This document shows positions 12,088 through 22,377 of a stretch of DNA of 60,000 bases, piece by piece. Under the pieces are notes generated by a model. That model ran no database searches. It worked only from the letters and a program-made list of their open reading frames with translations, and was not told the DNA's origin. Position 1 is the stretch's first letter, and each line of letters starts with the position of its first letter. Both the position numbers and the translations under genes were made by a program. Source of the DNA: Hydractinia symbiolongicarpus (taxonomy: Eukaryota > Cnidaria > Hydrozoa > Anthoathecata > Hydractiniidae); contig NC_079880.1 in NCBI RefSeq assembly GCF_029227915.1, positions 30,933,501 through 30,993,500 on the forward strand, written 5' to 3'.

Positions 12088-12111
12088 TGGTGAAATAGCC
12101 CTACCAATCTT

Positions 12112-12690
12112 TCACATGCTCGGGGGGGGGGGGGGGGGTATTTCAACACCCTCGGGTACCAGTAGCAATTCCTCTGCCACGAAACTACGATCAGGACCTC
12201 CGTCGAGATAGTATAGGAGACGAGTACCAGTTACGATATGATCCAACCTGTACGTCTTTTTGCTCCACCACGCATCCGTTGCACGTCTTTTGGCTTCACC
12301 ATGTTCCTCACCAGGTTGCAAGAGGTAGAGGTAAAGGCCATCATCAGGCAAAGGCTTTTCCTCAGGACATTCCTCGCTTTTTGCAAGTGGCACATCATCA
12401 AGCTTGATGGCAGATGAAGGTTTCATTCCGATCATAGCTGTCTTGGAATTGTTCATGGTTTTTACAATATTGTATAGGTGTTTGAACCATGTAGTACTGG
12501 TTTTGTCAGATGCAAGCTCCTGGGCATCTTGGGGCTTGAAGAGCGTTTGTGCGAGTATTTTGTTGTAGGACTCCACGAACGCTGTGAACGTGTAGTGATA
12601 TTTAGTAGTTGCCCTTTTAATATTGGCACCTTTGGCTTCTAACAGCTTGGTCACATCAGACTTAAACTCTGACCCAAATCCTTAAAGGGC
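12112..12690 (-). pseudogene. Polinton integrase, C-terminal half (copy 1)
   Basis: The 180-codon minus frame matches the plus-strand integrase at 13.9-14.4 kb residue for residue over long stretches (TKLLE.KG, RATTKYH.TFTAFVESYNK, LFKPQDAQELASD). The E of the retroviral-type D,D-35-E core lies in FVESYNK. The C-terminal part (GLYLYLLQPGEEHG, DAWWSKKTYRLD) resembles the small barrel/chromo-like tail of Polinton integrases. The N-terminal half, including the first catalytic Asp, is absent; the frame breaks near 12660-12690. A run of G (12122-12139) extends the C-terminus into polyproline. It abuts the plus-strand capsid-like fragment. Confidence 0.85.
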
Positions 12691-12693
12691 GTC

Positions 12694-13060
12694 TTGCTAT
12701 TATTCATAGACCCCGGGAAGGTGAAGCCCTATGCTGGTGTCAATGAAGTCTTTTATAACCCCAAAATTGAAAAGATATCAGTGACGGTGAAAGGAGAGCC
12801 CAATGAGCTTTATTCCCATGCGATGCTTCCCAAAGACATGCTCGAACAAGTCGTCAACATATTCGGTGCCCATGATAGTAGCGTCACCATTGAGCAATTC
12901 TTCAATGAGAGGTATGCGTTGTTCATCGATTTCAGTATTTCTCCTGACGATATACTCCATGGTTCTGGAAGACCATTACAACGTCTGTCCGATGGGACAT
13001 TACTGCACATTACCAAAAAGGCCGATGGAACCGGTGCAAATGAACATCTTAGGTGGTAGG
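12694..13060 (+). pseudogene. Polinton capsid-like protein, C-terminal fragment
   Basis: The 121-codon frame contains KISVTVKGEPNELYSHAMLP, a middle EQFFNERYALFIDFS segment and DILHGSGRPL. Polinton/adintovirus double-jelly-roll major capsid proteins have this kind of order (nucleo-bases aside: a VxGxPNxLY strand, a YALWxDxR strand, then LHGSGR). I recognise this from memory of the family, not from a search. The N-terminal jelly roll is missing; the left edge is the junction with the inverted copy 1. The next gene downstream encodes the small membrane protein and then integrase. Confidence 0.55.
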
Positions 13061-13088
13061 CTCGATCGTGTGGAGTATTGAAATAAAT

Positions 13089-13492
13089 ATGGCAACTATA
13101 GCCGTAATCGTGGCAGGTGCGGCAATCAACGTATTGGCGTTCAGTGGGACTAACTTCTTGTTTCCTAAGCTCTCAGGCATGGTGAGGCAGAGCGTAAGCG
13201 TCATGACAAGGCCGTTGAAAAGCTTATCGGGGCTCAGGCCCAATGGATACCCAAAAGGTAGGATAAGCTTGACGGGTTTACCAGGCAAAGGGAGATCCAG
13301 AAAAAGGCCGGTAAGAGCCTTTTGCGAGCTCGATGATGACATGTACAAATTTTACATCTCCTCAGAAAAGAAGCCCCCCCCTCCCAATTGAAAGATTTTT
13401 ACACACCCTCGAAGCAGCAACAAGATGGTGAATTGACCTTCATCCTTGGCTCTTTATCTCTGCTAGGGTTCGTGGCTTACAAGTATCTGTAA
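13089..13492 (+). pseudogene. Small Polinton membrane protein with two hydrophobic ends, frameshifted
   Basis: It starts MATIAVIVAGAAINVLAFSG, a hydrophobic segment. At about 13.18 kb the coding frame shifts to a charged helix (AERKRHDKAVEKL, REIQKKA). It then ends with DFYTPSKQQQDGELTFILGS and a second hydrophobic stretch ending YKYL at a TAA (13490-13492). I associate this layout with a conserved protein of unknown role in cnidarian Polintons, probably virion- or membrane-associated. At least two frame changes make it non-functional. It lies 27 bp before the integrase start. Confidence 0.6.
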
Positions 13493-13518
13493 GAACGTTT
13501 TCGACATATATAATAAAC

Positions 13519-14421
13519 ATGTCAAAAGCATCACATATCGTTACGGAAGAAGAGGCCGAAAAGCTAAGCCAAATTTATATGATGGAACATCTATGGACCG
13601 GCCGCAAGGCTATTAAATTACTCGCTGCAGAAGCTGGCCTCTCCAATAGAAGGTTACTCATTGGCTGAGTAGGCAACACTTATTTATAAGGCATATCAAA
13701 GGTTAGAAAAAGATCGATTATCCGCACTTACATACTCACAGGGATTGACGTAGCTTCAAGGTATAAAGAACGAAGAAGGCCAGCGAAGTCGCCGACATGA
13801 TCAGGGACATTTACAAAGCCGGACCCTTACACTACCCAAAATTTTTCAATGTGACAATGGCTCTGAATTCAAATCGGATGTGACAAAACTGTTAGAGGAC
13901 AAGGGTGTGGAAATTAGGCGGGCCACCACAAAGTACCACCATACATTCACGGCCTTTGTGGAATCTTACAACAAGGTCCTTGCGGAAAAGCTCTTTAAGC
14001 CTCAAGATGCTCAGGAGCTGGCTTCTGATGAGACTAGTATCATTTGGGTCAAGCATCTGTATACCATCGTGAAGGGTTTCAACAATACCAAGACTACCAT
14101 TATTGGCATGAAACCTAACAAGGCGATCAAATTCCACGAGGTACCACTTGCATAAAGCGAGGAATATCCCGAAGAGAAACCCCTACCTGAGGATGGATTG
14201 TACTTATACCTTCTGCAACCCGGGGAAGAGCACGGTGATCAAAGAAGACGCGCCACCGACGCCTGGTGGAGCAGGAAAATGTATAGGTTGGACCGTATAT
14301 TATCGGGTAGCCGTATTTTGTACTACCTAAAGAATGATCCGAAAGGAGCTTTGTTTCGGAAGAACTCATGCTGATCCCGGAGGATGTTCAGGTGCATCCG
14401 GAGCATGTGAAGGATTGGTAA
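13519..14421 (+). pseudogene. Polinton retrovirus-like integrase (copy 2)
   Basis: The ATG at 13519 opens a segment with IYMMEHLWTGRKAIKLL, the N-terminal helix region of Polinton integrases. The catalytic core is spread over frames: first Asp in GIDVASRYK (about 13.75 kb), second in QCDNGSEFKSD (about 13.85 kb), Glu in FVESYNKVLAEKLF (about 13.96 kb). The C-terminal LYLLQPGEEHG-like and SEELMLIPEDV-like segments lie in shifted frames, ending at TAA 14419-14421. All three acidic residues survive, but in-frame stops (after RRLLIG) and about four frameshifts kill it. It converges with the minus-strand gene at 14.43 kb. Confidence 0.88.
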
Positions 14422-14424
14422 AGA

Positions 14425-14900
14425 GTATCTTCAAGAGTACCTCTAAGGGTTTATCCTCCAACTCTTTATTTGGATCTCTTATATACAGCAAAGGGGGCTC
14501 GGTATAGAATGGGTACCCACAAACGATACCTTTGATGACATCAGGCTCAATATCCAAATCAATATCAACCAATCGCCTATCTGGTATAGAAAAATTGAGA
14601 ATATTGCTTATTATTGTCAAGTCGGCCAAATCCGACAACTTCAACGCCTTATCCTTGATAACCTCGTAACAGAGTGCCCCATACTTATTCTCTTTAACCG
14701 TCCTAGGGTTTGAATATCATCCTGGAGATCAATCAATCTCGCTCCTTGCAAACGCACCCCATGCCTTCCTTCCTGACCATACCCTGTTTAAAAGGTCTAG
14801 GTAGGTAGGGTATTCAATTTGGTGCCTTTATACAGCATCGCAGTACAGGTCCATGAATATCATAATCCCTTGCAAATTTTTTTTGTACATAGGCTTCCAC
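14425..14900 (-). pseudogene. Unrecognised Polinton gene, 3' part
   Basis: The readable frame contains NKYGALCYEVIKDKALKLSD, ADLTIISNILNF, DIDLDIEPDVIKGIVCGYPF and LEDKPLEVLL. The copy-1 relic at 11.92 kb has NVIKGIVYGYPYYT, so this is a genuine conserved Polinton product. It ends beside the convergent integrase. Further upstream (14.65-14.9 kb) the frame is broken, with readable pieces such as KFARDYDIHGPV. I see no catalytic motif. It could be a minor virion protein. Confidence 0.5.
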
Positions 14901-15073
14901 CTTTTTGATATTTCAACACCTTATATCTCTAAGCCAAACTGGTCAATGGGGGAGGGGTTGGGAACCCACCACTAAATGAGGCTTTTTCCCTCTTCCTGAG
15001 GGGGCTATGGGAGATGCCCCACTTTTGAATACAGTTTTTACTACCCACAAGAATAGTGAAAATTAGTGTATAC

Positions 15074-15283
15074 TTACGACATATCAATATCAATGATATG
15101 CGGCCGGTCCATAGATGTTCCATCATATATTCCCTCGAATAGATCCCGTGCATCACCGTCGGGTAACGTGAAGTGATTTAGGTAACGATTCTCTGTGGCC
15201 GGGAAACATCTTAAATCGGGGCGTTTAAACATAGTTTGATCCTGGTTGTTGGCCAGGATTTCAATGGCTCCTGCGTTGAACAT
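15074..15283 (-). pseudogene. Unrecognised short Polinton gene start
   Basis: The ATG frame begins MFNAGAIEILANNQDQTMF and contains ENRYLNHFTLPDGDARDLFE. It lies downstream (minus direction) of the ATPase. The frame ends at a stop at 15074. A 31-bp segment (15099-15129) is identical, inverted, to part of the integrase gene (13576-13606) but is read in another frame. The function is unknown. It may continue into the 14.4-14.9 kb frame after damage. Confidence 0.45.
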
Positions 15284-15359
15284 AACTTAACATAACGACA
15301 TTTCCAGATTCTCGGATGTTCCAATCTCACGTACAAGCATGCGTGCCCGGACCCCTTCA

Positions 15360-15935
15360 GCCTAGCCTTGATCTCGCTCTAGTCGGGGATCAAATTCGTC
15401 TCCTCGTCTATCATTTTCATGTCACTGCGCTCATGGGGGTACCACAAAAATAGGGCCTTCTTCTGCCTCCTGAGGTTCTTGGGCAAGGCGGTATAAGACT
15501 GCGTTAAGAGCCAACGACTGCGTTTGTGATTCCGGCTCGAAATAGCCAATTCAAGCAGGGACTGCCGATGCGTGTCAAGGCCTTCGTCAGCTATGACGTC
15601 GTCGACTATGAAGAGACTCTCCTCACCCGCAAACAATGAGGATAGTTTTTGACTCCATTGGAAGAGTTATTCCTTAGGCTCTACAAGGAACACATAATTA
15701 TCCTTCTAAAGTGAGGACCTTTCGACGGTACCGTATAGTTGAACACAAAATGACAATATTGTGGAAGTGCTTCTTATACTCATTTTCTAGTAGATCCGAT
15801 ACATGCTGTGTTTTCCGCAAGAAGTAGGCCCTGTGAAGATTGCCGTGTGCGGGTCCTTTACGTTGGAGATTTAAATGTTTTCTGGTATCTAAAGGGTGTC
15901 TTATGATGTACATGTAATTCGAAATTCTCACATCC
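15360..15935 (-). pseudogene. Polinton FtsK/A32-type packaging ATPase
   Basis: The Walker B strand LFIVDDVIADE, the following sensor-type SRHKRSRW-like segment (SSRNHKRSRWLLTQSY) and PKNLRRQ are typical of the genome-packaging ATPases shared by Polintons, adintoviruses and nucleocytoplasmic large DNA viruses. Upstream, DTRKHLNLQRKGPAHG begins a Walker A region, but the GKT is lost to a frameshift. Then LLENEYKKHFHNIVILC resumes. The Walker A damage means no ATPase activity. It is flanked by HNH nuclease and PolB remnants on the same strand. Confidence 0.78.
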
Positions 15936-15949
15936 CTTCAGAGAACTGG

Positions 15950-16195
15950 GCCTTTATATGATCCTGGAGTACAATTATGAAGTAATGTAATGACTGCATA
16001 TAGATGCGGCGTCTGGGGCAGATCCATGTACTCGTTGTTTTGCCGTCTCGTTTGATCTTGAACTGGCTCAAGAGGAGAGATTTTTTGAACACTTGGAAAA
16101 ATATTTAGCCTCCTCCATATTTCTATATCTCCAGGAGATATAGAAACTTTATCATTCGGTCTGTTTTGGGGGTATCAGCGACAGCGACAAGATCG
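15950..16195 (-). pseudogene. Conserved-looking Polinton coding remnant upstream of ATPase
   Basis: One minus frame is open for about 70 codons: VSISPGDIEIWRRLNIFPSV, then KISPLEPVQDQTRRQNNEYM and ITLLHNCTPGSYKG. It is probably the N-terminal extension of the ATPase gene or a small separate gene. I do not recognise a domain. Confidence 0.35.
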
Positions 16196-16339
16196 CTGCC
16201 ATCATATATCCGGCAAGTTTAAGGCCGTCCTCCAGAAAAATAGCGATTACTACACACACCTCAATTTATAGCAAGTGTGTTTGATCAACAGCGCTAGGCT
16301 ACATTTTACTCAGAAATATAACGATGGCCCTTCGTTTGG

Positions 16340-16768
16340 TTATCTGAAACCTTGCACCTCTTCGCTAGGGTATACCCCGTTCTCCCTGTACTTTAGTGGC
16401 ACCTTGTGATCAAACTGCCACTGCCTTCTGTTTCCCCAGTTTATCCTGCCTTTAAACTGGGCCTAGATGTGCTTCATGAATGTTATAATATCGCACCCTA
16501 TATATTCCTGGGATGCTATCTCTATATCATAATTTACGGCATTATGAACCCTGTTCAAAATAATCTTATCCTGATAGGTAGGGTGATAGCATATGGGGCA
16601 TTGTTTTCTTCGTTTTTTATGTAGGCATTTGGTACGCTCCCTTGAGGCCTTGTCGATATCGAGGCAGGGGATGCATGTCCTCATTCGTTGTCCGTTACGT
16701 TGGATCACCTGGAATTTGTATAGTGGTAGGGTTTGGTTACAGTTCGTGCATTTTCTGGTCCCCTCCAT
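16340..16768 (-). pseudogene. Zinc-ribbon plus HNH-type nuclease of the Polinton
   Basis: The ATG frame begins MEGTRKCTNCNQTLPLYKFQ, a Cys-pair ribbon, with CIPC, KCLHKKRRKQCPIC further on and then EYIGCDIITFMKHI. One TAG interrupts, and the same frame continues with FKGRINWGN and WQFDHKVPL, ending in YPSEEVQGFR. The D-H-K-V-P-L core fits an HNH nuclease (DHxxPL). Such nucleases occur in giant viruses and in some Polintons. The single stop codon is the only visible lesion, so decay is recent or the stop might be an assembly error. It lies between PolB and the ATPase on the same strand. Confidence 0.7.
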
Positions 16769-16984
16769 ATTGTTTTTGTTTTGTAAAGTACTACCTTTAC
16801 AAAACTTTGGTCAGCTTTTGGAAAACCTCGTTATTCAAAAATGCTTAAACCACAAGCGGAGAGGTATGTACACCATCGTCATGTACAACCAGCTTGTCAT
16901 AAAACGCCGAGAGCCCAAGCTTGTTTTGTTCGTACGTGATCATACCCTGCTCATGTACCCGAAAACCTACGTTTTTGGTCATGT

Positions 16985-19900
16985 CTAAACCCACAGCGCA
17001 CCAAGGTATCTACTCCAGGTCACAGCATTTTGGCTCTTTGACATGCCCTTACATGAGAATTTATTACCTTCTTTACCCTCGATGAAATAACACTTAGCTG
17101 TCAGGGCAATCAATCGAAAGCCAATAAATTCCGCTTTAAATAACCCTCCTGTTCGACTTGGGTACTTATCAGTGACGATCCAGTTTTTTACATCCTCACC
17201 ATATTCGTCAAGCAGTTTGGAGCGAACGACATCCCTCAACTCATCTCCAGAGATGGCAAAATACGCACTGTCAGTGTCCATATAAAACTATTCAAAGTCT
17301 CGACAATCCACGTACTTGTCGAGAAAATCATAGTAAAATTCGAGCATGCACAACTTCGCGAGTTGGTATACCGCGATACCGCACTGGTAGGCTCTATCGA
17401 TAGTACACTTGTGTTTGCCCCTTCTTACCTCATACGCATCCCCAATCTCTTCAAGGTCATCTAGGTACGGGTTTTGCAGGTCTCATCAACCTCCTTTTTA
17501 TCCCTCGTAAACGTAATATTTGCGTGCCTCGCCAAATCTTCAATCATTTTTCCGTAGAAGCTGTTGCCTTTCAACTTTGCCGTATCTCCCGCAATACGCT
17601 TGTCGGGGTCTTTATCGGCCTGTCGTCGTGCATCGGCAATCTCTTCCGGGAACCATTTAAAGGGCCGCTTTGATCAGCTGTTTTTTTCCCACAAGGAAAG
17701 TCTTGCATCAGGGTTCTCGGGTAGAGCATGTTTGCATTATACCCTATAATGGTCTTGCACTTGTGCATTTCCTTGTACACGTGAGATCTGATACCCGTCA
17801 CGTCTCGTTCGTGGTATCTACAGAATACGATCGCGGGACCATCTATCATCCCCGTCCATAGGAGCTCGTAGACCTCATTCCTCGTACATTTTTCACATGT
17901 TTTCCGTACCTCCTTGCAGGGCTTACACGTGTTGCTATAACAAGAGTCCTTACACCTATGTCTGCATGGGTCTGCCGGAGCGTATAGCTCTAACTTTGGG
18001 TTCAGCCGTAGAGACTTGTTCAATACGTAGCGCATCGACACTCCCGGAATACTGACCGTGTCCTTCAGAATATCTATCTCGTCATCGTAATTCTGCAACC
18101 TTGTCTTGTCCACGGCTTCAATAAAGGGTTTCACATCGGCTCTGTTGTACTCACGCAACCAGTAAAAACTGCAAAACTCGGCGCGGAATGTCTCGTATTC
18201 TTCGACTGTGTTTTTCCCACTTAGCCGGCTTGATCTTATCGCCTTGCGCAATCTCTTCGACACAATACTGCTTGATCAGGTTGATGTCGTACTTGTCGGA
18301 ATTAAACCCAATTACAGCTACTTGATTTACCCACTCACCCCACAACTCCTGGTTCTTTTTGGAGAGCATGTCAAAATCGTCAGGTTTCGGGTACATTCTC
18401 TCGACCTCTTTCACAATGAGGGCATGCCTCTTTTCCAGCTCCTCCACAGATTGTTTAACCAGGATCTTGGGGTCCTCGTGACCGATGAACGTCGGGTGAC
18501 TATTCAAACTATCGCCAATACCAACACTTATCGGAACATGTCTTGAAAGATACGTCAGATCAAAGGTTTGCAGGTAATTTAAAGGTGATAGGAGGGCTTC
18601 AAATACCAGGTAGTGGGGTAGGGTTTAAATTCCTTCTAAAAGTACCTCTTGTCGTAGCCCTTTTCCCGTATCATCCTTTTCTTAGACATGGTTGCAGCGT
18701 AATGAGCCCTGTCCGCTTTGGTCTGTCGGACAAACAGGGACATCCGTGCCACTTACAACCGTTGTACTCGTAAAAGGTGTTTGAAATAGGCTCATACCCA
18801 TCCACTTTCCACTCCTTCTTACCATCGCGTATATCGCGCTCACCACCATGTCTACAGAGTGCATGAAGAATATGTTTTCCGGTTTGTTTTGACATGTATC
18901 CTATCCATTTTGATGCATCATAGCTAAAACTCCCATCGTAAAAGACCTTCTCGACCCTTCCCGGCATACGTTTGACCTTCCCCCCTTTGCAAATGATCGT
19001 CGTCTTGACGCCCTCGCATTCGTTCCTTTTATGTCGCGTGAGGCGGTTGCTTTTGGTAAACAGTTGTTTGCATACCTCACATTTCCATTTCTGTTAGGCC
19101 AGCATGTCTAAATCCTTGATGTAGAAACAGTACCCGTCCAGCATACCTAGATTGATGCCATATAATTCTTTTTGTACTGCTTTTGCCTATAGACGAGTCG
19201 ACAGGGTGCCTTCTTGGAGTTTGTCTTGGGTTCAAAGACCCTGATGTTGATCTTGAATTGTTTGGCAACGCCCTCCAAATCCACCAGCCTTGTGGGGCGC
19301 AGGTCCTTACGCTTGAACTTAGGGTTCTCGTAGTACTCTCGGGCTAGACGGGGGCTGTTTTTGTTAGACGTTCTGTTCCCTTTACTACATCCACCCGCTT
19401 CTTTAGCGCAAGACATCTCCAGAAGCATAGGTTGTCCGTTCTGGCATCTTCACCATCCATGGCGTAAATGTACCTTTTTTTTCGCAACCAATCCGGGAGA
19501 GGGCTGCATCCAAAGAGGGATACACGCGTGCTTATCACCTTGATCTGTACGTGATCGAAGACAATTTTTCCCTCATATGCCCCAGGGGTCTCGGTGGTCC
19601 TAATGGGTGATAAATAAGCCTTAGTCCAAAACTCGTGATCCTCCAGATCGAGGCGCTTCATTTCGCTTTTTCTACGAACGCTTCGATTTCCGCTATACTT
19701 GACAGCGAAAAGCTAAAGCTGTACACAACCTTAACGCGCATGTCCACGTGTGGTGTAATTTTTTGGATAATCGCGTCCTTAAGAGGTTGGTTTAGATGCT
19801 TGCTGAAAGGCCATGATTTAATCCTATTTCCATCCTCCAACATCTGGATATCGTCCTCGGGGCCTTGATATTCAATATCCTCCACGTAGTCCTCCCCTGC

Positions 19901-20041
19901 CTCCTGTTTAATCTCGTCGTGAAGCGTTGTCCCTCCCGAATTTCGTTCCCTTGCCTTGTTGTAGTAGAAGGCAACGGTATCCCACACACTCTGTAGTCGA
20001 TCGGCAAGGGCGTCGCGAGTTGCTACCACTGGTGCTGACAC
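16985..20041 (-). pseudogene. Polinton protein-primed family B DNA polymerase (copy 2)
   Basis: About 1,000 codons in several frames. Order from the N-terminus: acidic leader (MSAPVVATRDALADRLQSVW); KRLDLEDHEFWTKAY; CFWRCLA; TRLVDLEGVAKQF with FEPKT; a C2H2-type finger (CEVC..F..H) near 19.05 kb; a Cys/His motif YEYNGCKWHGCPC (18.73 kb); an exonuclease-like segment VIGFNSDKYDINLIKQY (18.28 kb); motif A as GYNANMLYPRTL (17.73 kb); motif B as LKGNSFYGKMIED (17.56 kb); and motif C as MDTDSAYFAIS (17.28 kb). Motif A normally carries Asp (GYDAN); here it is Asn, so a metal ligand is lost. At least five frameshifts and stops are present. A role in replicating the element is known for the family. 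Confidence 0.9.
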
Positions 20042-20536
20042 GGTGCTATATAGTTTGCTGATTTTTTTGAAATATGGTGCTTTGGCATTTGCTTAATTTT
20101 TTGCCGAGCAAGCCGGGAATTTCCCTCCACTTGCGTTAGGGACTTACCCTTGATATGCATGACTAAGCACCGCTATTAGGGATTTTACTCCACTTGCGTA
20201 TGATAGCAATGAGCTTTACTGCGCATGCGTTGATTTTTTTATGATTATTAGCGGAATTTTGTGCAATGAGGCGTGACGAAAAGTTGTGAAATTGTGTATG
20301 ATATTGTTTATGAGAGTTTGACCGTGTTTTTTTGGAAAAGTGTGGTTATCGTGACACCCTAAACTAGCTGCAACTGGGTTTCTTTAAATTCATAATTACT
20401 TATAAAAATTATTTTAAATCAATATAATAACAACTCGGAAGAATGGACTTTATATATATTTTTTAAATATGTACCATGAAGTGTAAAATTGTCTATAAGA
20501 AATATGTCCTTTAAGCTGAACATTGTCAAACCTGGT
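20042..20536. other. Spacer with possible Polinton terminus
   Basis: No gene. The words CCTCCACTTGCGT and ACTCCACTTGCGT at about 20127 and 20189 form a short direct repeat. AGTGTGGTTATCGTGACACCCT at about 20338-20359 could be the element end (its complement starts AG), but no second copy was found to confirm it. Confidence 0.25.
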
Positions 20537-20731
20537 TCATTCCACGTAACCATTATTGTTCAACACATAAGATTCAAATGCTGACATCGCATTTTCGTAT
20601 ACATGATCAGCAAAATGTAGACCATCTTTTGCTCCAAGTGTAAACGAGGCTGTGACGTAATAAACATCTATGACAGGAATATTTGCTCGACACATCATTT
20701 CTTTGCAGTATGTGTTCCATAAAATCATTCT
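20537..20731 (-). CDS. NXPE family member, exon 3 (C-terminal)
   Basis: A TTTCAG acceptor precedes an in-phase exon, RMILWNTYCKEMM..., ending at TGA 20537-20539. It contains KDGLHFADHVYENAM. The D-x-L-H pair is the C-terminal catalytic Asp/His of PC-esterase/GDSL-like folds. Its phase 0 start joins exon 2's phase 0 donor exactly. The exon supplies about 64 residues and completes a protein of about 468 residues. Confidence 0.85.
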   Translation of the reverse strand, partial: RMILWNTYCKEMMCRANIPVIDVYYVTASFTLGAKDGLHFADHVYENAMSAFESYVLNNNGYVE

Positions 20732-20849
20732 CTGAAATTAAAATAAAGGTTTAATAATGAAGAGTGCAAACATTTATGCTAAAGTATCCATTAGTGGCAT
20801 CTTTAAATGAAAATAGTTATCCTGCTCCAAATAACTTGAGAAAGAAGGC

Positions 20850-20990
20850 TTTACCGACTGACGGCCATGTGGTAGAGCGTTCGTTTCCAGGACTGAAGTT
20901 GATTTAAGCCCCGGTCTAGTCATGCCAGAGACTATAAAAGTGTGAATTAACCCTTTCTGCTTAGCGTTCAACAAGAGAATGGGACTGATT
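20850..20990 (+). mobile_element. tRNA-derived SINE
   Basis: An A-box-like GTGGTAGAGCGTTCG (about 20870) and a degenerate B box GTTGATTTAAGCCCC (20898-20912) are spaced as in tRNA genes. They are followed by CCAGAGACTATAAAAGTGTG and TCTGCTTAGCGTTCAAC, a tail I associate with cnidarian tRNA-SINEs. It lies in intron 2 of the NXPE gene, antisense to it. Confidence 0.65.
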
Positions 20991-21659
20991 TCTCAGGTGG
21001 CTGCTCTTCTGTCAATTTCAAAACCGTTATTGATAACAGAGAAAAAACCTTTGCGGTAATCTAACCTCATTTTCTAAGTTGCTTAACCCCAAAAGTTAAA
21101 TTTCGCGGTGATTTTGAGTTTTAGATGTTCGTGCATTTCTTAGTTTTCGAAAAGCTCCTATAGACTTTATAGAATTCCCTCTTGAAGGATCGCTGAGGTA
21201 AATGATATGTAAGAGCTGCAAATTAAAGGAAAATGCAACTAACAACTTTTGACGTTGACCTCGTTTTGAAGCATAAATTTTTAAAGTAAAAATTCGGACT
21301 AGCAAAACTTTATGAAACGGTTACCGTAATGATTTCACGACATAAACAATTGCTGTCGTCAAATTAACGTCGACGTTCGTTTGTTTATAAGCACACCTAT
21401 TTAAACTAGCAATGGACCCGCTGCATTGTTATTTTCTTAGGGTTTAAAAATACTTCTGCTAAAACCAACTGTGTCTGTGTGGAATTGTGTGCAGAGGAGT
21501 AGGGTGTAGTTTTGAATTTCCGTCTTACATTTTAAACTTGTACAACAAAAACTTAATTCTGTTAAAGCGCTTATAAATTTTGACCTTTTTATATATAAAG
21601 AATGCTGTAAAAACCTAGACACGAAACGTGTCAGAAATGTAAGGAATAAAAAAGCTAAC

Positions 21660-22357
21660 CTGTTTTGTTAAGAATCTTCTAAAATCTTCGTTGTACTTAT
21701 AATACTCCCGTCGAAATGGCGGAGTAGTTGTCTTCCAAATTATCCTTGGGAAATTTTCACCCAACTTTGATTTTAAAGTTTGGACAAGTTCTACAAAACT
21801 TTGTAACAGATCCACAGCTTGTTTAAAAGGTATAGCCATTAAAATATGCACACCAAAGTTGACATAAAATACGCTTGAACGCTGCCTCATATCTTTTTGC
21901 AGTAGGACATTTCCAATGGAGTTTAAGATAATGCTTTTGTTGAAGTCTTTGTTATCAAAAATACCCTTGGAAGGAGGATTTGGGTAGTTCCAATTATATG
22001 AAACACCACATTTGAAGAATTTCTTGCAAAGTGTTTTGTTTATAAAGTAACGATACGTCAACAATTGCATGGAATCACCATAAAACCAAATTGTCGAATT
22101 CTCTGGAGGCTTTATATTATCCTGACAAACGATGTTAGGATTGTGAGGTGTAATAAATTGCTGATGGTTTTTCCAATATCCACAAGGAGAATTGATTGGT
22201 TGGCATTCTCTCTTGAATTTGACAAAGTTTCGTTTTCTGTTATGCAAACTTTTCTTTGTTTTGCTTTCTGATATAGTAAATGCGAACTCTTTTTTTTTAC
22301 CTATGTATGTGTCGACACCCAACGATCCCCGCTTCTGAAATTTGCCTTGCTCATCCC
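21660..22357 (-). CDS. NXPE family member, exon 2 (PC-esterase core)
   Basis: The TTTTTCACAG acceptor and CAG|GTTAGC donor define a 698-nt exon. It encodes a basic stretch, CQPINSPCGYW, then STIWFYGDSMQLLTYRYF: the G-D-S nucleophile block of PC-esterases. Next come FYVNFGVHI (block III-like) and FPRIIWKTTTPPFRREYYKY, typical of the NXPE C-terminal domain. The split Gly codon (G|GG) fits exon 1. The acceptor lies only about 20 bp from the end of a Harbinger-like MITE in intron 1. Confidence 0.87.
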
Positions 22358-22377
22358 CTGTGAAAAACATATGTTAC

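Noticed and set aside
12810-13391. Several opposite-strand frames over the capsid-like and membrane-protein genes
   Set aside because: Shadows of plus-strand coding sequence; no domain on the minus strand.
14929-15156. Second integrase N-terminus (MEHLWTGR) on the minus strand
   Set aside because: The match is a 31-bp identical DNA segment read in another frame; surrounding residues do not resemble integrase. Kept as a finding, not as a gene.
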